Source of the DNA: Paraspadella gotoi
Taxonomy: Eukaryota > Chaetognatha
NCBI GenBank assembly: GCA_051294375.1
Contig: CM119270.1
Location: forward strand, 6,514,503-6,578,502
DNA length: 64,000 nucleotides
Reading direction: 5' to 3'
Shown here: piece after piece, positions 1 through 12,236 of the stretch
Numbering within the stretch: position 1 is the stretch's first letter
Layout: each line of letters begins with the position of its first letter
Program-made: the position numbers and the translations under genes
Notes under the pieces: model-generated
What the model was told of the DNA's origin: nothing
The model's database searches: none
What the model saw: only the letters and a program-made list of their open reading frames with translations

Positions 1-1085
1 CGGGACGTTTTATCTCCATCTCTTTCTAATTCTCTTTACTAAAGCAGATCGGTTAATCACTCTCCCATAAGAAAAATGCGCGGAAAAATAATGGAGAAAA
101 AAAATTGAAGAAAAAACCGTCGATATCCGTTCAACATTTTTGTGAGTCTATGAATAATGTATTCAGAAGAAGGCAATTTATAAAAAGGGTTTAAGGACAA
201 AATGATTGAATCAGAAAGACGGTAAAGGTAGTGAAATTCCATCAGTGATTAGGAATGACCATTGAGAGATTTCAGGGGAGAAGAAGGTTGAGAAAATAAA
301 ACGTGATTAGTACACGTCCAGCTTGAGAGAGTGAATGGCATGCGTGAATGCAAGAGACGAGGTGAATACGTTAAAGAGTGCCCGGGGGCGGCTCGTGAAT
401 GAGGGTGGCGCGTGAAAATTTAAAAGGAAGGAAAAAAACTCGGTTATGCAAATGTCGATTATCTCACGCGCGCGGTTTTTTTCGCGAGCCCCATTTTTAC
501 GAGCAAAGCGCAGGCCTGGGCGACTGAAGACGCCAATCACACTACATACACTTGAAAAAACAGATAAAAAACTTCCACAACAACAACTAGAGCCATCTCA
601 AGGCTCGCACTTGCCGACTCGTCACGTAACTTCACTCTGCAAGCATATAATGAGCTTTTTTATCTTTTATTCTTTAATTAATGATTCAACGCGCTTTCAG
701 AGAATTTGAAAAGGCTGAATTCGGGGACACGGAGCGCCCTATCGCGACGCATAGGGGTGTGTATCCGTCAATAGCATCGCGCTCTACAGCCTACAACCCA
801 CCATTGCCATCTCAAACTCAACCATTCCACAACCACACCACAACACCTCTCAGTTAATACTACATAACAGTTCATCCTTAACAAAAAACCGAATAAAACA
901 CATACCCTCCCACCGCTCCTCAAACTAAACGCCCGCAAAAAAAAAACGAACAGAAAAAAAACTGGCTGTTCAAACCGGAAGAACAAGGGACGGCGCGCCT
1001 GCTTTTTAAGTAATGACATAGAATGAAGCTCGGGAACCATCAGCGCGGCCATTCAAACTTGATAAAACCTTATGTTTCATCTAAA
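1..1085. other. Non-coding, AT-rich
   Basis: No gene or repeat recognised. Open frames here are short and of random-looking composition. Confidence 0.4.
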
Positions 1086-1143
1086 GGTCCGCTTCAGAAT
1101 TACCTCTCTCTCGCTCATCCTCTCTCTCTTCATCCTTCCTCTC

Positions 1144-1176
<33 letters not shown>

Positions 1177-1390
1177 GCTCTCGGCTCTGGCTCTGTCTCA
1201 CTCCTGCTGCACCATTCCATCCTTTTTGCCTACGCGTACGAATATGCCTCTCCCAGTGAACAAATAATGATTTTGCGTCTCTCTCTCTCTCTCGTCTCTC
1301 TCTCCTCTCGCTCTCTCTCTCCCTCTCTCTCTCTCTCTCTTCTCTTTCTCTCTCTCTCCTCTGTCNNNNNNNNNNNNNNNNNNNNNNNNN

Positions 1391-1421
<31 letters not shown>
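1086..1421. repeat. (CT)n left and (AG)n right of a 25-N gap
   Basis: Interrupted (CT)n up to 1365, gap 1366-1390, then (AG)n to 1421. The repeat strand flips across the gap. Confidence 0.75.
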
Positions 1422-1424
<3 letters not shown>

Positions 1425-1620
1425 CTACCCTTTATGAACATAAATTTATCAAGTTTGAATCCGCTGATGACATTCATATTTCATTCTTAATGCAGCCTCC
1501 CTTTTTTCCGGTTTGAAAGCCAGTTTTTTTTTCTTTTTTTTTCGGCGTTTAGTTGAGGAAGCGGTGGAGATGTTTTTATTTTTATTTTTAAGATGAATGT
1601 TTGTAGTATTAAATGAGAGG

Positions 1621-1672
1621 GTGTTGTGGTTGTGGTTGTGAATGTGGTTATGGATGTGGTTGTGGTTGTAGA
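1621..1672 (+). repeat. (TGTGGT)n hexanucleotide repeat
   Basis: About eight imperfect units of TGTGGT/TGTGAA. Confidence 0.6.
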
Positions 1673-1963
1673 GCGTTATTGAGATACACCCTTCTCTCTG
1701 TCGAATTCAGCTTTTCAAAATTCTCTAAAAGCCTTGAATCTTAATTAAAAATAAAAGAAAAAAAGTCTTATATCTTAAATGAGTTGTAATGAATACTTGA
1801 GATGGCTTAGTTTTTTTAATTTTTATCTGTTTTTTCAAGTTTTGTTTGGGCATGTATGGGTTTTCTATGGTTTTTCTTGGAAGCAGTGTTTGTTTACTTT
1901 TAATTTTTTCATTGAAGGTTTTTATTTTTCTTTAAATCTTATTATTTTTATGACGTCAATCTA

Positions 1964-1976
1964 TACTCTCTCTCTG

Positions 1977-2028
<52 letters not shown>

Positions 2029-2230
2029 TCCCAAAATTCCTTTTTCTCCTCCTTTGTTTAGACTTAATTCCATTAAAAGCTTCAATTCTTTCGCTGACCT
2101 TAAGGCACAATTCTTTTTTTCTTTTTTTTGGGTATTTTTTTTGGTTAATTTTGGTTTTTCTTTAATATTTTTATTACATATTCCGTTGTTTTTCACTTTT
2201 TTACAAATATTTAAATATTTTTTCTTTTTT

Positions 2231-2307
<77 letters not shown>

Positions 2308-2345
2308 TTTCTTTCTTTCTTTCTTTATTTCTTTCTTTTCTTTGC
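1964..2345 (+). repeat. (TC)n then (TTTC)n
   Basis: (TC)n at 1964-2025 and a near-perfect TTTC tetranucleotide array at 2222-2345, separated by T-rich DNA. Confidence 0.85.
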
Positions 2346-2891
2346 TTTTTCTCTCTTCTTTCTGTCTGTCTATCTTTTTTTCTTTCTTTATATATTTTTT
2401 AATACTTTTTTTAATTCCCCTCTTTTTTCTTTTCTTCATGTGTCCTCTTTTTTCTCTTCCACCCTTCTGATTCTTTTGTCAGACATTCCCTCGAAGGGTT
2501 TATGAATAAAATCAATCGGAATAATCTTGTTATTAAAAAAAAAAAATCATAAAAACTCAGTTTCTTTCAATGTTTATTTCTTTATCGAAATTCGTTTACT
2601 GCAACTGCATTTAGATTAAAAAAAAAACTTTTAAAAAGTAATTATAAAAATCTAACTAAAAAAAATAAAAGAAAAACAACTTAGACATTATTCGCCACAT
2701 CCGTTCTCCCCCTGAATTATTAGAGAGCAGTTTATATTCAGCGATTTCCTCCGCCTTATCGTTTCTGTTTAGAAAAGAAAAAGGGAGATTTTTTTTTCCT
2801 CTCTTCTCTTTTTCTCATTCAACTCACAAATTTTCTTCATCGGCCGTTAAAGGATAAAAAATCGTAAAATCTCGGAACGCTTTCCATTTCT
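2346..2891. other. AT-rich non-coding
   Basis: Nothing recognised. Ends at a 125-N gap (2892-3016). Confidence 0.4.
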
Positions 2892-3016
2892 NNNNNNNNN
2901 NNNNNNNNNNNNNNNNNNNNNNNNNNNNNNNNNNNNNNNNNNNNNNNNNNNNNNNNNNNNNNNNNNNNNNNNNNNNNNNNNNNNNNNNNNNNNNNNNNNN
3001 NNNNNNNNNNNNNNNN

Positions 3017-3054
<38 letters not shown>

Positions 3055-3460
3055 TCTCCAAATGTTCATTTGTCTTAGTTCGAGAAAAAACTCCTGAGTT
3101 CAAACTCGAGGTTTTTTTCTTTTTTCGACGTCGTCGTAGTCGTCGTCGTCGTTTTCGTTGTCGTTGTCCTTGTCGTTGTCGTCGTCGTCGTCGTCGTCAT
3201 CCTCGATATCGTCGTCGTCGTCGTCGGCGTCGTCGGCGTCGATGTCATCTTTAACTTGGGTTTCTTCGTCGTCGTCTTTTTATTCTTTCTCATTATAGTC
3301 ATCGTGTTCTTCATTTTTTTGATCTTCTTCCTCATCGTAGTCGTCGTATTCATCGTCCTCATCTTGGTTCTCCAGTTCCTCATCGTCGTCGTCATCGTCG
3401 TCTTCCTCGTCCTCAACTTCATCGTCGTCGTCGTCGTCGTCGTCGTCGTTGGTCGTTAGG
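3017..3460 (+). repeat. (TC)n then interrupted (GTC)n/(CGT)n
   Basis: (TC)n at 3017-3048; a trinucleotide GTC/CGT array with TTC and ATC variants fills 3122-3455. All six frames are nearly stop-free, giving spurious poly-Val, poly-Asp and poly-Thr frames. Confidence 0.8.
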
Positions 3461-3533
3461 AAGGCAACGTCGTTTGTAACCAAAAGACGAGAAACGAGTG
3501 AAGATCTTCGCTTCCGGTCGACGCCTCGACGCA

Positions 3534-3622
3534 GGGTTAGGTGCCGGGTTGGGCGCCGGGTTGGGCGCCGGGTTTGGGCGACCGATTTTGTGCGACCGGG
3601 TTTGGGCGGTGGGTTCGGTGCT
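3534..3622 (+). repeat. GGGTTGGGCGCC minisatellite, G-quadruplex prone
   Basis: About three to four 12-bp units GGGTTGGGCGCC, decaying to GGGTTTGGGCG. At least five GGG tracts with loops of 2-6 nt lie on the plus strand, which meets the usual four-tract G-quadruplex pattern. Confidence 0.6.
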
Positions 3623-3818
3623 TATTTAGTTGAGGACCTAGTTTGGGAGATACTAGGTCGCCTGCCACGTTGAGGTTTAGTGAGTTTTAGTTTTAGTTTT
3701 AGCACTTTATTCGTACGATTGGATTGCGGGCCTTGCCGGAATTTCGAGAACTTGACATGCGCTGCTCATGAATGAGTGCCAAATAGTGGGTATTTTTCAT
3801 TATTTATTTTTTTATTAG

Positions 3819-4404
3819 TCGGATCTGCTTATCAGCAGATCCCGACTCTATAATTCACTTTGTCGGTCCGTCGGTCCGCCTCCTCAATATTGTCGGGCAC
3901 TAACTTATATCATGTCAGAACATCGAATTATGATAAATTATGCAAAAAAAAAAACGATGTCCGTCCGTCCCACCATAGCAAAAAACTCCAATAGCTCGAT
4001 ATTGGATGGATGGATTTGAATAACATTTTGTGTGTGGGTAGGGAAGTGTGTGATTGAGCTGGNNNNNNNNNNNNNNNNNNNNNNNNNNNNNNNNNNNNNN
4101 NNNNNNNNNNNNNNNNNNNNNNNNNNNNNNNNNNNNNNNNNNNNNNNNNNNNNNNNNNNNNNNNNNNNNNNNNNNNNNNNNNNNNNNNNNNNNNNNNNNN
4201 NNNNNNNNNNNNNNNNNNNNNNNNNNNNNNNNNNNNNNNNNNNNNNNNNNNTTAATCAATCAAAACAAACATTTCGGATCAAATTAATTAACTTGAATTA
4301 TTTAATTAATTAACTTGAATTAATTAATTAATTAACTTGAATTAATTAATTAATTAAATTGAATTAATTAATTAATTACCGATAATGATTGTGAGCAGAT
4401 CCGA
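3819..4404 (+). mobile_element. MITE-like interspersed element, copy A (internal gap)
   Basis: Bounded by TCGGATCTGC and its inverted complement GCAGATCCGA. The left end continues into a small palindrome (ATCTGCTTATCAGCAGAT). Inside are a (CGTC)-type tract, a GGATGGATGG segment and TTAATTAA-type repeats near the right end. A 189-bp N gap (4063-4251) removes the middle. It matches the longer copy at 38137-38836 over both ends. No coding capacity, so presumably non-autonomous. Confidence 0.6.
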
Positions 4405-5774
4405 CATTGTTTGCTCAAACTTGTTGTATAATGTATATCTGTTAATGTTAATTTTTTCTTCAATCACAAACTCGATGTAAACTTGAGTAAAACCAACGTA
4501 AATTTCGATCTGAGATAAAAAGTGAGATATGCAGAGTGAGAGGTAGACAAAGTGAGAGCGAGATTGCGAGTGAGACACCGTGAGACTTCGTCTTCCGTTC
4601 GACGTCTCGCGAGGCGTTGTGACGGAGACCTTCCGACAGGTGGCACCCTACTCTGGCAGGTGGAGCCTGACGCTGCTTGGCGGCGTTAAAGGTAAAGCAG
4701 AAGGGAAGGGAAGCCTTTTTTTATCTGAAGAAAATCGGGCTCTATTTTTGAAAGTCGCCTCAGTTTCGTTTCTCATCTCAAACCAATCGCTAAACGCTAT
4801 CCCTAACCTCTCTTGAATTGTTCTTTTGTTTCTAATTTCGGTTCTTTACCCTTAAATTGGCGCTGGCGATTGTTTTGATAAGAATTTTTATTTTTCATTA
4901 TCTTTATCATTTTAATATTTTTGTATTTAGCTACATCATCTTCATTTAAAAAAACAAACAAACATAATCTTTATCCCTTATCCCCAACCGTAATCCTTAA
5001 TTTGGAATCCCTAACCTTATTTCTTGACCACAAATCCTTTTCCTTAACCCCAATCCTTAAACAAACCTTTTACCAAATCTTTAATTTATTCCCTAACCTA
5101 ATATTGAAACTTTTCAATTACGAATATGAATACGAAAATAAGAGAGAGAGAGAGAAAAAGAGAGAAAGAGAGAGAAAGAGAACGTGTAAGAACTTCTCTC
5201 TATTCCAGCCCCTGAAATTTAGGGATGAAATTTGATTTCAGAAATTGAAAGTAGAGAAAATCATATCTGGGCTTTTAGCCTCAGCGGGAACTCGGAAAAT
5301 GAGAAAGAAATGAAAAGGAAGTTAAGCGAAGAATGAGGAAGAGAGAAAGAGAGATAGAAANNNNNNNNNNNNNNNNNNNNNNNNNNNNNNNNNNNNNNNN
5401 NNNNNNNNNNNNNNNNNNNNNNNNNNNNNNNNNNNNNNNNNNNNNNNNNNNNNNNNNNNNNNNNNNNNNNNNNNNNNNNNNNNNNNNNNNNNNNNNNNNN
5501 NNNNNNNNNNNNNNNNNNNNNNNNNNNNNNNNNNNNNNNNNNNNNNNNNNNNNNNNNAGGGGGAGAGAGAGAGAGAGAGCAGAGAGAGAGAGAGAGAGAG
5601 AGAGAATCTCTCTCCTTCGAGGGATAGAAACAGTTTGCCGCAAAAGGCCCGCCCGTCCCGCTGATCCAATAAACCGTTTTTCCAATTCGATCGCGGTTCA
5701 GATGGAAGAGGGGCGAGGCGGGTAAGGACTTAGGAAAGTTCTTGGGGAGGACAAACATCCAGCGAGGGTAAGGA
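4405..5774. other. Non-coding with GA tracts and a 197-N gap
   Basis: (GA)-rich tracts at 5142-5181 and 5565-5607 flank the gap (5361-5557). 4580-4700 is GC-richer and open on the plus strand up to a GTAAAG donor-like site, but its composition gives no protein match. Confidence 0.35.
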
Positions 5775-6180
5775 ATGGAGTTGGAGATCGTAGGAAAGGT
5801 CGAAGATGATTTGGAAAGTAAATTAATATGGAAATGTATATTATATATAATCCTAAAACTGGTCGAAAAAGAAAACGGAGAGAGAAGTTGAAAGGGAGAG
5901 AAAGAAAATAAAGAATGCATCAACCTTTTTTCCTGCAATTTCCTTTCTGCTTCGCTCTGAGAACCAGTCACCTCCACAACCCCATCTCTCGTACTCTTTC
6001 AACCTCACGCGCGCTAGACTCTCCCGCAGTAAACGTTCGAGAAATGGAATCTGGCATCAAAACAAAAGGAATAAAGACGACGACGACAGCGAAGATGATG
6101 ACGACAGCAAATAGCGCAATAATGACAATAACGATGGATAAAATCAGATAAGTTAGGATAGAATAGTTTTTGGACGTAAC
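5775..6180 (+). repeat. Duplicated segment, copy 1
   Basis: Shares order and sequence with 6270-6640: ATATATAATCCTAAAACTGG, then GAATGCATCAA, TTTCCTTTCT, CACCTCCACA and CGTACTCTTT. The second copy carries many small insertions. A 25-N gap (6245-6269) separates them. Confidence 0.6.
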
Positions 6181-6269
6181 TGAAAACAATTATGGTGAAA
6201 ATCATTATCAAAACAATCGCCAGCGCCAATTCGAGCAAAGCAGGNNNNNNNNNNNNNNNNNNNNNNNNN

Positions 6270-7080
6270 TAGGTTGGAGAATACGTAGGGAAAGGGTCGA
6301 AGCATGGATTTTGGATAAGTAAAATTAATATTGGAAATGCTATCATTATATATAATCCTAAAACTGGTCTTGAAAAAGAAACGGAGATGAGATAGTTGTT
6401 AAAGGAGAGAAAGAACACTATTATAAGGAATGCATCAAACCTTTTATTCCCGTGCTATTTCCTTTCTCTCTTCCGCTTTCCTGACTGTAATAGCCTCAGA
6501 TTCACCTCCACACCACCCCACTCTATTCGTACTCTTTTCACACCTCACGCCGGCTTCAGATCCCTCTCCCGCTTCACGTGCAAACGTGTCGATCGATACA
6601 ATGAGTATGAATAATTTCGTCGTCATCAGACTACACAAGAATGATCATTAAAGCGACCACGACAGACCAGCGCTCGGAAATGACAACTGATGTACGACAG
6701 CACTACGCTGCTGCGCTACGCTCTACTGCTCCGAGATCTCGAGATATCTCAACATGTACCAATAACGATGGATCTCCACTGCAGAAAGTCGAATAGTCCG
6801 CTGAATCATGCTCGTAGGATTAGAGAGTAGCACGTAGTACGATTAGTTTATTTAAGATTCGACACAATGTATTGTGTGCTCGTTCACCGATGAGGATGAC
6901 GCATAGTCTGAAAACTGACAGACTCGCATGTATCACTGCGCTGCTCCGGCGTCCTAAGCCTGACAATTCTCAATTGCATCAGAAAACAATTGCGCCCACG
7001 ACAGGGCAGGACATGAACCAGCTCGATAGTCTCAAAGCAAAGCAATAAGAGGGAGCTGCGGAATCTAAGAAACAATGAGT
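6270..7080 (+). repeat. Duplicated segment, copy 2 (indel-rich) and noisy tail
   Basis: Noisy counterpart of 5775-6180, followed by about 450 bp with odd base-level texture and no repeats that I cannot place. The insertion pattern looks like unpolished long-read sequence extending from a gap. Confidence 0.45.
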
Positions 7081-9282
7081 AAGACGAACTCACCTATCCG
7101 TCACAGACTTTATAATTGGAAGGATAAATTATCTTTTTATTCCCTTCTTGCCAATCTCTCTCTCTTCATCTCTCCTATCTCTCCTCTCTCTCTCTCTCTC
7201 TCTCTACTCTTCTCTTCTCTCTCTCTCTCTCTCTTCTCTCTCTGCTCCTACGCTGTTTTTTTTTTTTCCACGTTTGTCTTTTTAATTTATCTTTCCCTGT
7301 ATCATTTCCATAAAGCGTCGCCTTGAGTTCACTGGCGCCGAAGTTCTGACGGTCGGTAGCTGTTTTTTTTTTCTTTCTTTTTTTCTAATTCACCTCAAGA
7401 TTTACTTTTTATTTTTAATTTTAAAGGGTTTTATTTTTTTTATTGCTCTTTTTAATTTTTTTAAGTTCATCTTTGTAATATTACGCCATTATTCATTCTC
7501 GAAATTTTATTTTTAAGTAAAAGTCATTATGGTTTCTTTCTCCGCTCACAAACCGCTCGTTCTTTTCCCTCACAATCTCATTCTATTCTCGCCGCATTTT
7601 CATTCCATTCTTTTCACAGTCTCTCTTGACATCTTTCACCGTTCTCTCATTCCATTCACGATTATTTTCGCGGCATTTTTCACGAGTTGNNNNNNNNNNC
7701 TTTTCTTCGCGGTGCGTCAACGTAACTCTTTAATGGATTTTTAAAAACTATTCAAAACTACATACGATTATTTTAATCCAGCTAATGCTGACAGTGACAG
7801 TTTTGGCTTAAGTTAATATTTTACAGGGTCATATGTTGTTGATGAGAGGTTTGCCAGTGACATGTAACAAAAGAGTTTAAGCTATGTAATTTGTTGTTGT
7901 CATCTTGATAGCTATCGTCTTCCGCGATCGTCCTTATCGTCGCTGTCTTCGTCGTCTTCATTTTCGTCGTCGTTGTCCAAGCTCGATCGCTCGCCTCATC
8001 TTCGGCCATTACCCCTTTAACAGGTCAGCTCTCTGACCCCATCGCCTACTTCGGGTCACCCTTAAGACTCCACTGCGTCATTATTGCCATAAAGATGCTC
8101 TTTAAGTTGATTTGATTTCAATCAATAATTTTTTTTATGTTCATTTTGATTGTTTTAATCTTGGGTTTTTTGGATGGATACATTGACACCATTTTATAGA
8201 AGAAAAAAAATCGTGAAACTTTTTTTTTTATTCACTTTTATGCCATGTTTAAAATAAAATACGAGAATAAATAGATAGTTATAGATAGAAAAGCTAAAGC
8301 CTATTTTCGACAATCAACAAAAAAATTAAACAAATGTCGACGCATCAGCGAATAAATTTCGCTTTCGTTCACGTATTTTTTCTTTTTCTTTTTGTTTACT
8401 TTTTTTTGTTTCCATTTTTTTTCTCACGAAGGCAAATCACGAGTCCCGGTGTGAGTCTGCGAATAATAAGAACCTCATTTTCCCCTCACTTTTTTTTTCT
8501 TTGGGGCGACGAAAAAAAAATAGCGAAAAAAAAGGAAAGGTGGGGGAAACAAAACAAAAGCAAAAAAGTGAGGCAAAGCGGAGAGCGAAACGTGAAAGAA
8601 GGAGAAAAATTAAAATAATCGGCTCGAATACGAAAGTATATTCAGATGCAATGAAGATGGAACTAAACAAAAATGAAAAACTGTAATATTTGGGTGGATG
8701 TTGAAAACAAACTAAAATTTAAAATAAAACGCTTGAAAAAGAATTTAATAAATCTGACTTTTTCAAAAGTGAGATTATGAAAGAATAATAAAGAATAAAA
8801 AAAGAAATAAAAAATCGGAGACGNNNNNNNNNNNNNNNNNNNNNNNNNNNNNNNNNNNNNNNNNNGTCATAAATCTAATACAAAATGACGATGCTAATCA
8901 AATAGAGACCCCCTAGCGCCTAGCCTTCTATTTTTTTTATTCCCAGAAAGACGAAAAAAAATTCTTTAAAAATGCAAAAGCTTTTTTGTTTTGTTTTTCG
9001 TTTTCCTTTTTTTTTTCGGCGACGAAACTGAGGAGAGACGGAGGAATAAACAAGCTGGTGGCAAACAACGACAACAACAAACAACAACAACAACCGAGAT
9101 ATAAACAATCGAGATTTTTGGAAATAAAAAAGAAGAGAAATTGAAGATATTTTCTTAAGAGAAAAAGCAAAGAGGCGAAAGGAAAAAGCAAATAGGAAAA
9201 ATTTTGGAAGGAAGAAAAAAATCGTAAGAGAAGAAAAACAAACAAATAAAAACGGATAACGAAAGATAATATTTCTTCCTTC
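7081..9282. other. AT-rich non-coding with (CT)n and short (GTC) runs
   Basis: (CT)n at 7144-7242, GTC/TCG runs at 7920-7980, an A/G tract near 8510-8610, N gaps at 7690-7699 and 8824-8865. No gene recognised. Confidence 0.4.
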
Positions 9283-9522
9283 TTGCACTTTTGTCTCTCT
9301 TTTTCTCTCTCCGTCTTTTTTTCTTTATACGAATTTTTCTTTTTCTGTTTTTTTTTTATTTCAGGCTTGCTTGCTTACTTGTTCGCTTTATTTTTTTTAT
9401 TTTTTTTCTTTCTTTCTTTCTTTCTNNNNNNNNNNNNNNNNNNNNNNNNNTTTTCTTTTCTGTTTTTTTATTTCAGGCTTGTGCTTACTTGTCGCTTATT
9501 TTTTTAATTTTTTTCTTTTTTT

Positions 9523-9567
<45 letters not shown>

Positions 9568-9577
9568 TTTCTTTTTT

Positions 9578-9614
<37 letters not shown>

Positions 9615-9620
9615 TTTTTT

Positions 9621-9656
<36 letters not shown>

Positions 9657-9840
9657 TCCTTTCTTAATTTCTTTCTTTCTTTATTCTTCTCTTCTTCTTT
9701 CTTTCTTTCTTTTCTTTCTTTCTTTCTTTTCTTTCTTAATTTCTTTCTTTCTCCCCCACTCTCTTCCTCCCTCCATCCCACTTTCCCTACATCCTTCTTT
9801 TCTCCTCTCTCTCCCTCTTTCACTATCTCCCTCTCTAACT
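9283..9840 (+). repeat. (TTTC)n array with an internal 25-N gap
   Basis: TTTC units with occasional TTCT slips from 9408 to 9760. A TTTATTTCAGGCTTG...GCTTACTTG segment is present on both sides of the gap (9426-9450), so the gap probably sits inside a duplicated contig end. Confidence 0.8.
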
Positions 9841-10014
9841 CACAAATGAGACATCACTCAAGGTCTAATGTCACTTTTCCACGATTGAGAAAGATTTTGA
9901 AGACGCGACGAGGCATTACGAGTTTTTAACCTCTTCTTTTAAACGCGTGACCCTTGAAAGTACGAACAAATTGCAAATATTACCGAAAACAATAACTTTG
10001 CAAACTTACTCGAC
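9841..10014. other. Flank of the 10-kb candidate exon
   Basis: The frame of the candidate exon is open upstream to a TGA near 9953; a promoter is not evident. Confidence 0.3.
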
Positions 10015-10119
10015 ATGACCAGTGAAAACAGTCGAGATGTTCCCGCCATCTTAGACAAAGAGGTCGATGTGAACGACGTTTGTTACGCTCTCACGCCCAA
10101 ATTGAAACGAGGTCCTGCG
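10015..10119 (+). CDS. Possible first coding exon, unknown protein (partial)
   Basis: A 35-codon open stretch of balanced composition in an AT-rich region. It starts at an ATG with G at -3, reads MTSENSRDVPAILDKEV and continues through NDVCYALTPKLKRGPA to GCG|GTGAGA, a reasonable 5' splice site. An in-frame TGA lies about 20 codons upstream; without splicing the frame stops at 10162-10164. The mix of acidic and basic residues, free of low complexity, is unlike the spurious frames nearby. I do not recognise the protein and cannot point to the next exon. It could still be chance. Confidence 0.33.
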
Positions 10120-10164
10120 GTGAGAGTGAGATCCTTTCAAGACCCAGAAAAATTCTTTTTATGA

Positions 10165-11960
10165 AAGTGAAGAGTTTCGGAAAAATTCTGGGGTCGAAAT
10201 TCGCGCCTGTGGGAAAATCTAGGTCTTTATGAGTTTCGGCCTTGTTTGGAAAAATGTTACTAGACTGCTATAATTTAACAGTTTTTAAAGCAGTTTTATG
10301 ATAAGTGTTAGTGTTCGAAAATACAAATTTTAATCTCTTTATTTACTTACTAAGCGTTTTTAACTTTTTAAAAATGTGTCCTTTAAACGGAATGAAACAT
10401 GTTTTCATGTTTTCTGGACAACAGTGTTGGTTCTTAACGTCTATATATATTTCCCATCTTAACTATTATAATATCTAAACTGTATTCATGACTTTGAACT
10501 GCAGCCATCGTCCTCGAAAAGCGTTGAAGCGCGGAATTCGCTTTTCTCTTTTCTTCTTTGTCCTTTTTTCTTCCTTTTTTTCCTTTTCAGTTTCCTTTCT
10601 TTCCACTTTCTCTTCCTCCCCCCCCCTCTTTTGTTCTTAATTGTATTTCCTTGTCTTCCTCTTTTATGACCGAATGTCTCCCTTAAGGCGACGGTTTAAC
10701 TTTCCCCCGAAACCTTGAGAAAAGAGACTTAATAAAAATTAAGGGGAGCGGTGGAGATAGAAGGCTCGTCTCGGAAAGGAAAGTTGCGAGAAAGGCTTTT
10801 TTTAACTGAGAGTCAAAGCCTGAATTTGAACAAACTTTGTTTGTTATCTTTTTGTTTTGCAATTTTAGTTTTTTATATTAACGAAATTTTTTTACAAACT
10901 TCCTTTTCAACATGGATAATGGCGAATTTAATTTCAAATTTAAATTCAATTAAAACGACGACGATATTGGATGAGCGAAAAAAAATAATCCCACAATTTC
11001 AGGATATCTTCCAAATCGACTATTTTTTAATGAGAAAACAAGTCAAGCTGACCAATGGTCTGACTATCCGGTCAGCCTTCCTATTTTTTTTTCATTTTCA
11101 ACAAAGGCTTAAATGGAAGAATGAGAAGAATTAAGAAGAAACGAGAAGAGCTGGAGATTACGTAATNNNNNNNNNNAAATTCTATGTTAGATTATTACGT
11201 ATTCGATATTTAAGAATGGAAAGATTTTCTTTATGATNNNNNNNNNNNNNNNNNNNNNNNNNNNNNNNNNNNNNNNNNNNNNNNNNNNNNNNNNNNNNNN
11301 NNNNNNNNNNNNNNNNNNNNNNNNNNNNNNNNNNNNNNNNNNNNNNNNNNNNNNNNNNNNNNNNNNNNNNNNNNNNNNNNNNNNNNNNNNNNNNNNNNNN
11401 NNNNNNNNNNNNNNNNNNNNNNNNNNNNNNNNNNNNNNNNNNNNNNNNNNNNNNNNNNNNNNNNNNNNNNNNNNNNNNNNNNNNNNNNNNNNNNNNNNNN
11501 NNNNNNNNNNNNNNNNNNNNTATCTCGACTCTGGAGAATTTTCCTCTTCTTTTCTTTTTTTTATCTCATTTCTTGAAATTTCAAATCTTTTTTATAAATA
11601 TTTTCGTGAGGATATTTATTTAAATCGCTTGGGTTTTTTCTTTATGTTTTTAACAAAGATTAAATTCAAATCATATATGAAGCGATAAATAAACGATATT
11701 TACATCTTCAATGTTGGCTGCTGAGAGTCGAGCTTTTTGCCCAATATTTTTTTCCCCTAAAATTGAGGCAACTATTTCCTTTATTCGGTGAATTTAACCT
11801 TTTCCTTCAAACTGGCATCATAAATCAAAGCGATTTAAACTTTGGCCACCGAGAAAGTCGAAGGATATATTTGATAATCTTTGCGCCATAGATTATCTCG
11901 CTTTTCAACCCGAGATTAGCTCCGTCTCTGGCGTCGGCTCCATAAAAATCGGGATTATCA
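10165..11960. other. AT-rich non-coding, two gaps
   Basis: Gaps at 11167-11176 and 11238-11520. A 127-codon plus-strand frame (10751-11134) is of a length expected by chance in DNA this AT-rich and has no recognisable domain. Confidence 0.4.
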
Positions 11961-12135
11961 CACCTGCTTCATCGTTGCTTTATCTCTGCTTCATCACAAC
12001 TTCATCGCTGCTTCATCACTGCTTCTTTACTTTTTCATCTTTGCTTCATTACTGCTTCATAACTGCTTTTTTTAACTTTTTCATCTTTGCTTCATCATTG
12101 CTTCCTTACTGCTTTTTTACAGCTTCCTTACTACC
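11961..12135 (+). repeat. CTGCTTCATCAC minisatellite
   Basis: Degenerate ~12-15-bp units (CTGCTTCATCAC, TTTGCTTCATTA) with a longer ~60-bp period that includes ACTTTTTCATC. Confidence 0.6.
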
Positions 12136-12236
12136 GAGGGTCAATCTCGTGGATGCTCCACCATTGCTGCAGTCTTCCTCTAAAGGCTTACTGGTATTAT
12201 TTATTTTAAAGGGACTGACTTGTTTTTTCTACATAG

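Noticed and set aside
9291-9929. 212-codon Phe/Leu/Ser frame
   Set aside because: TTTC repeat translated, includes N-filled codons.
10751-11134. 127-codon plus-strand frame
   Set aside because: Length is within chance expectation for AT-rich DNA over six frames; no motif, signal peptide or splice structure supports it.
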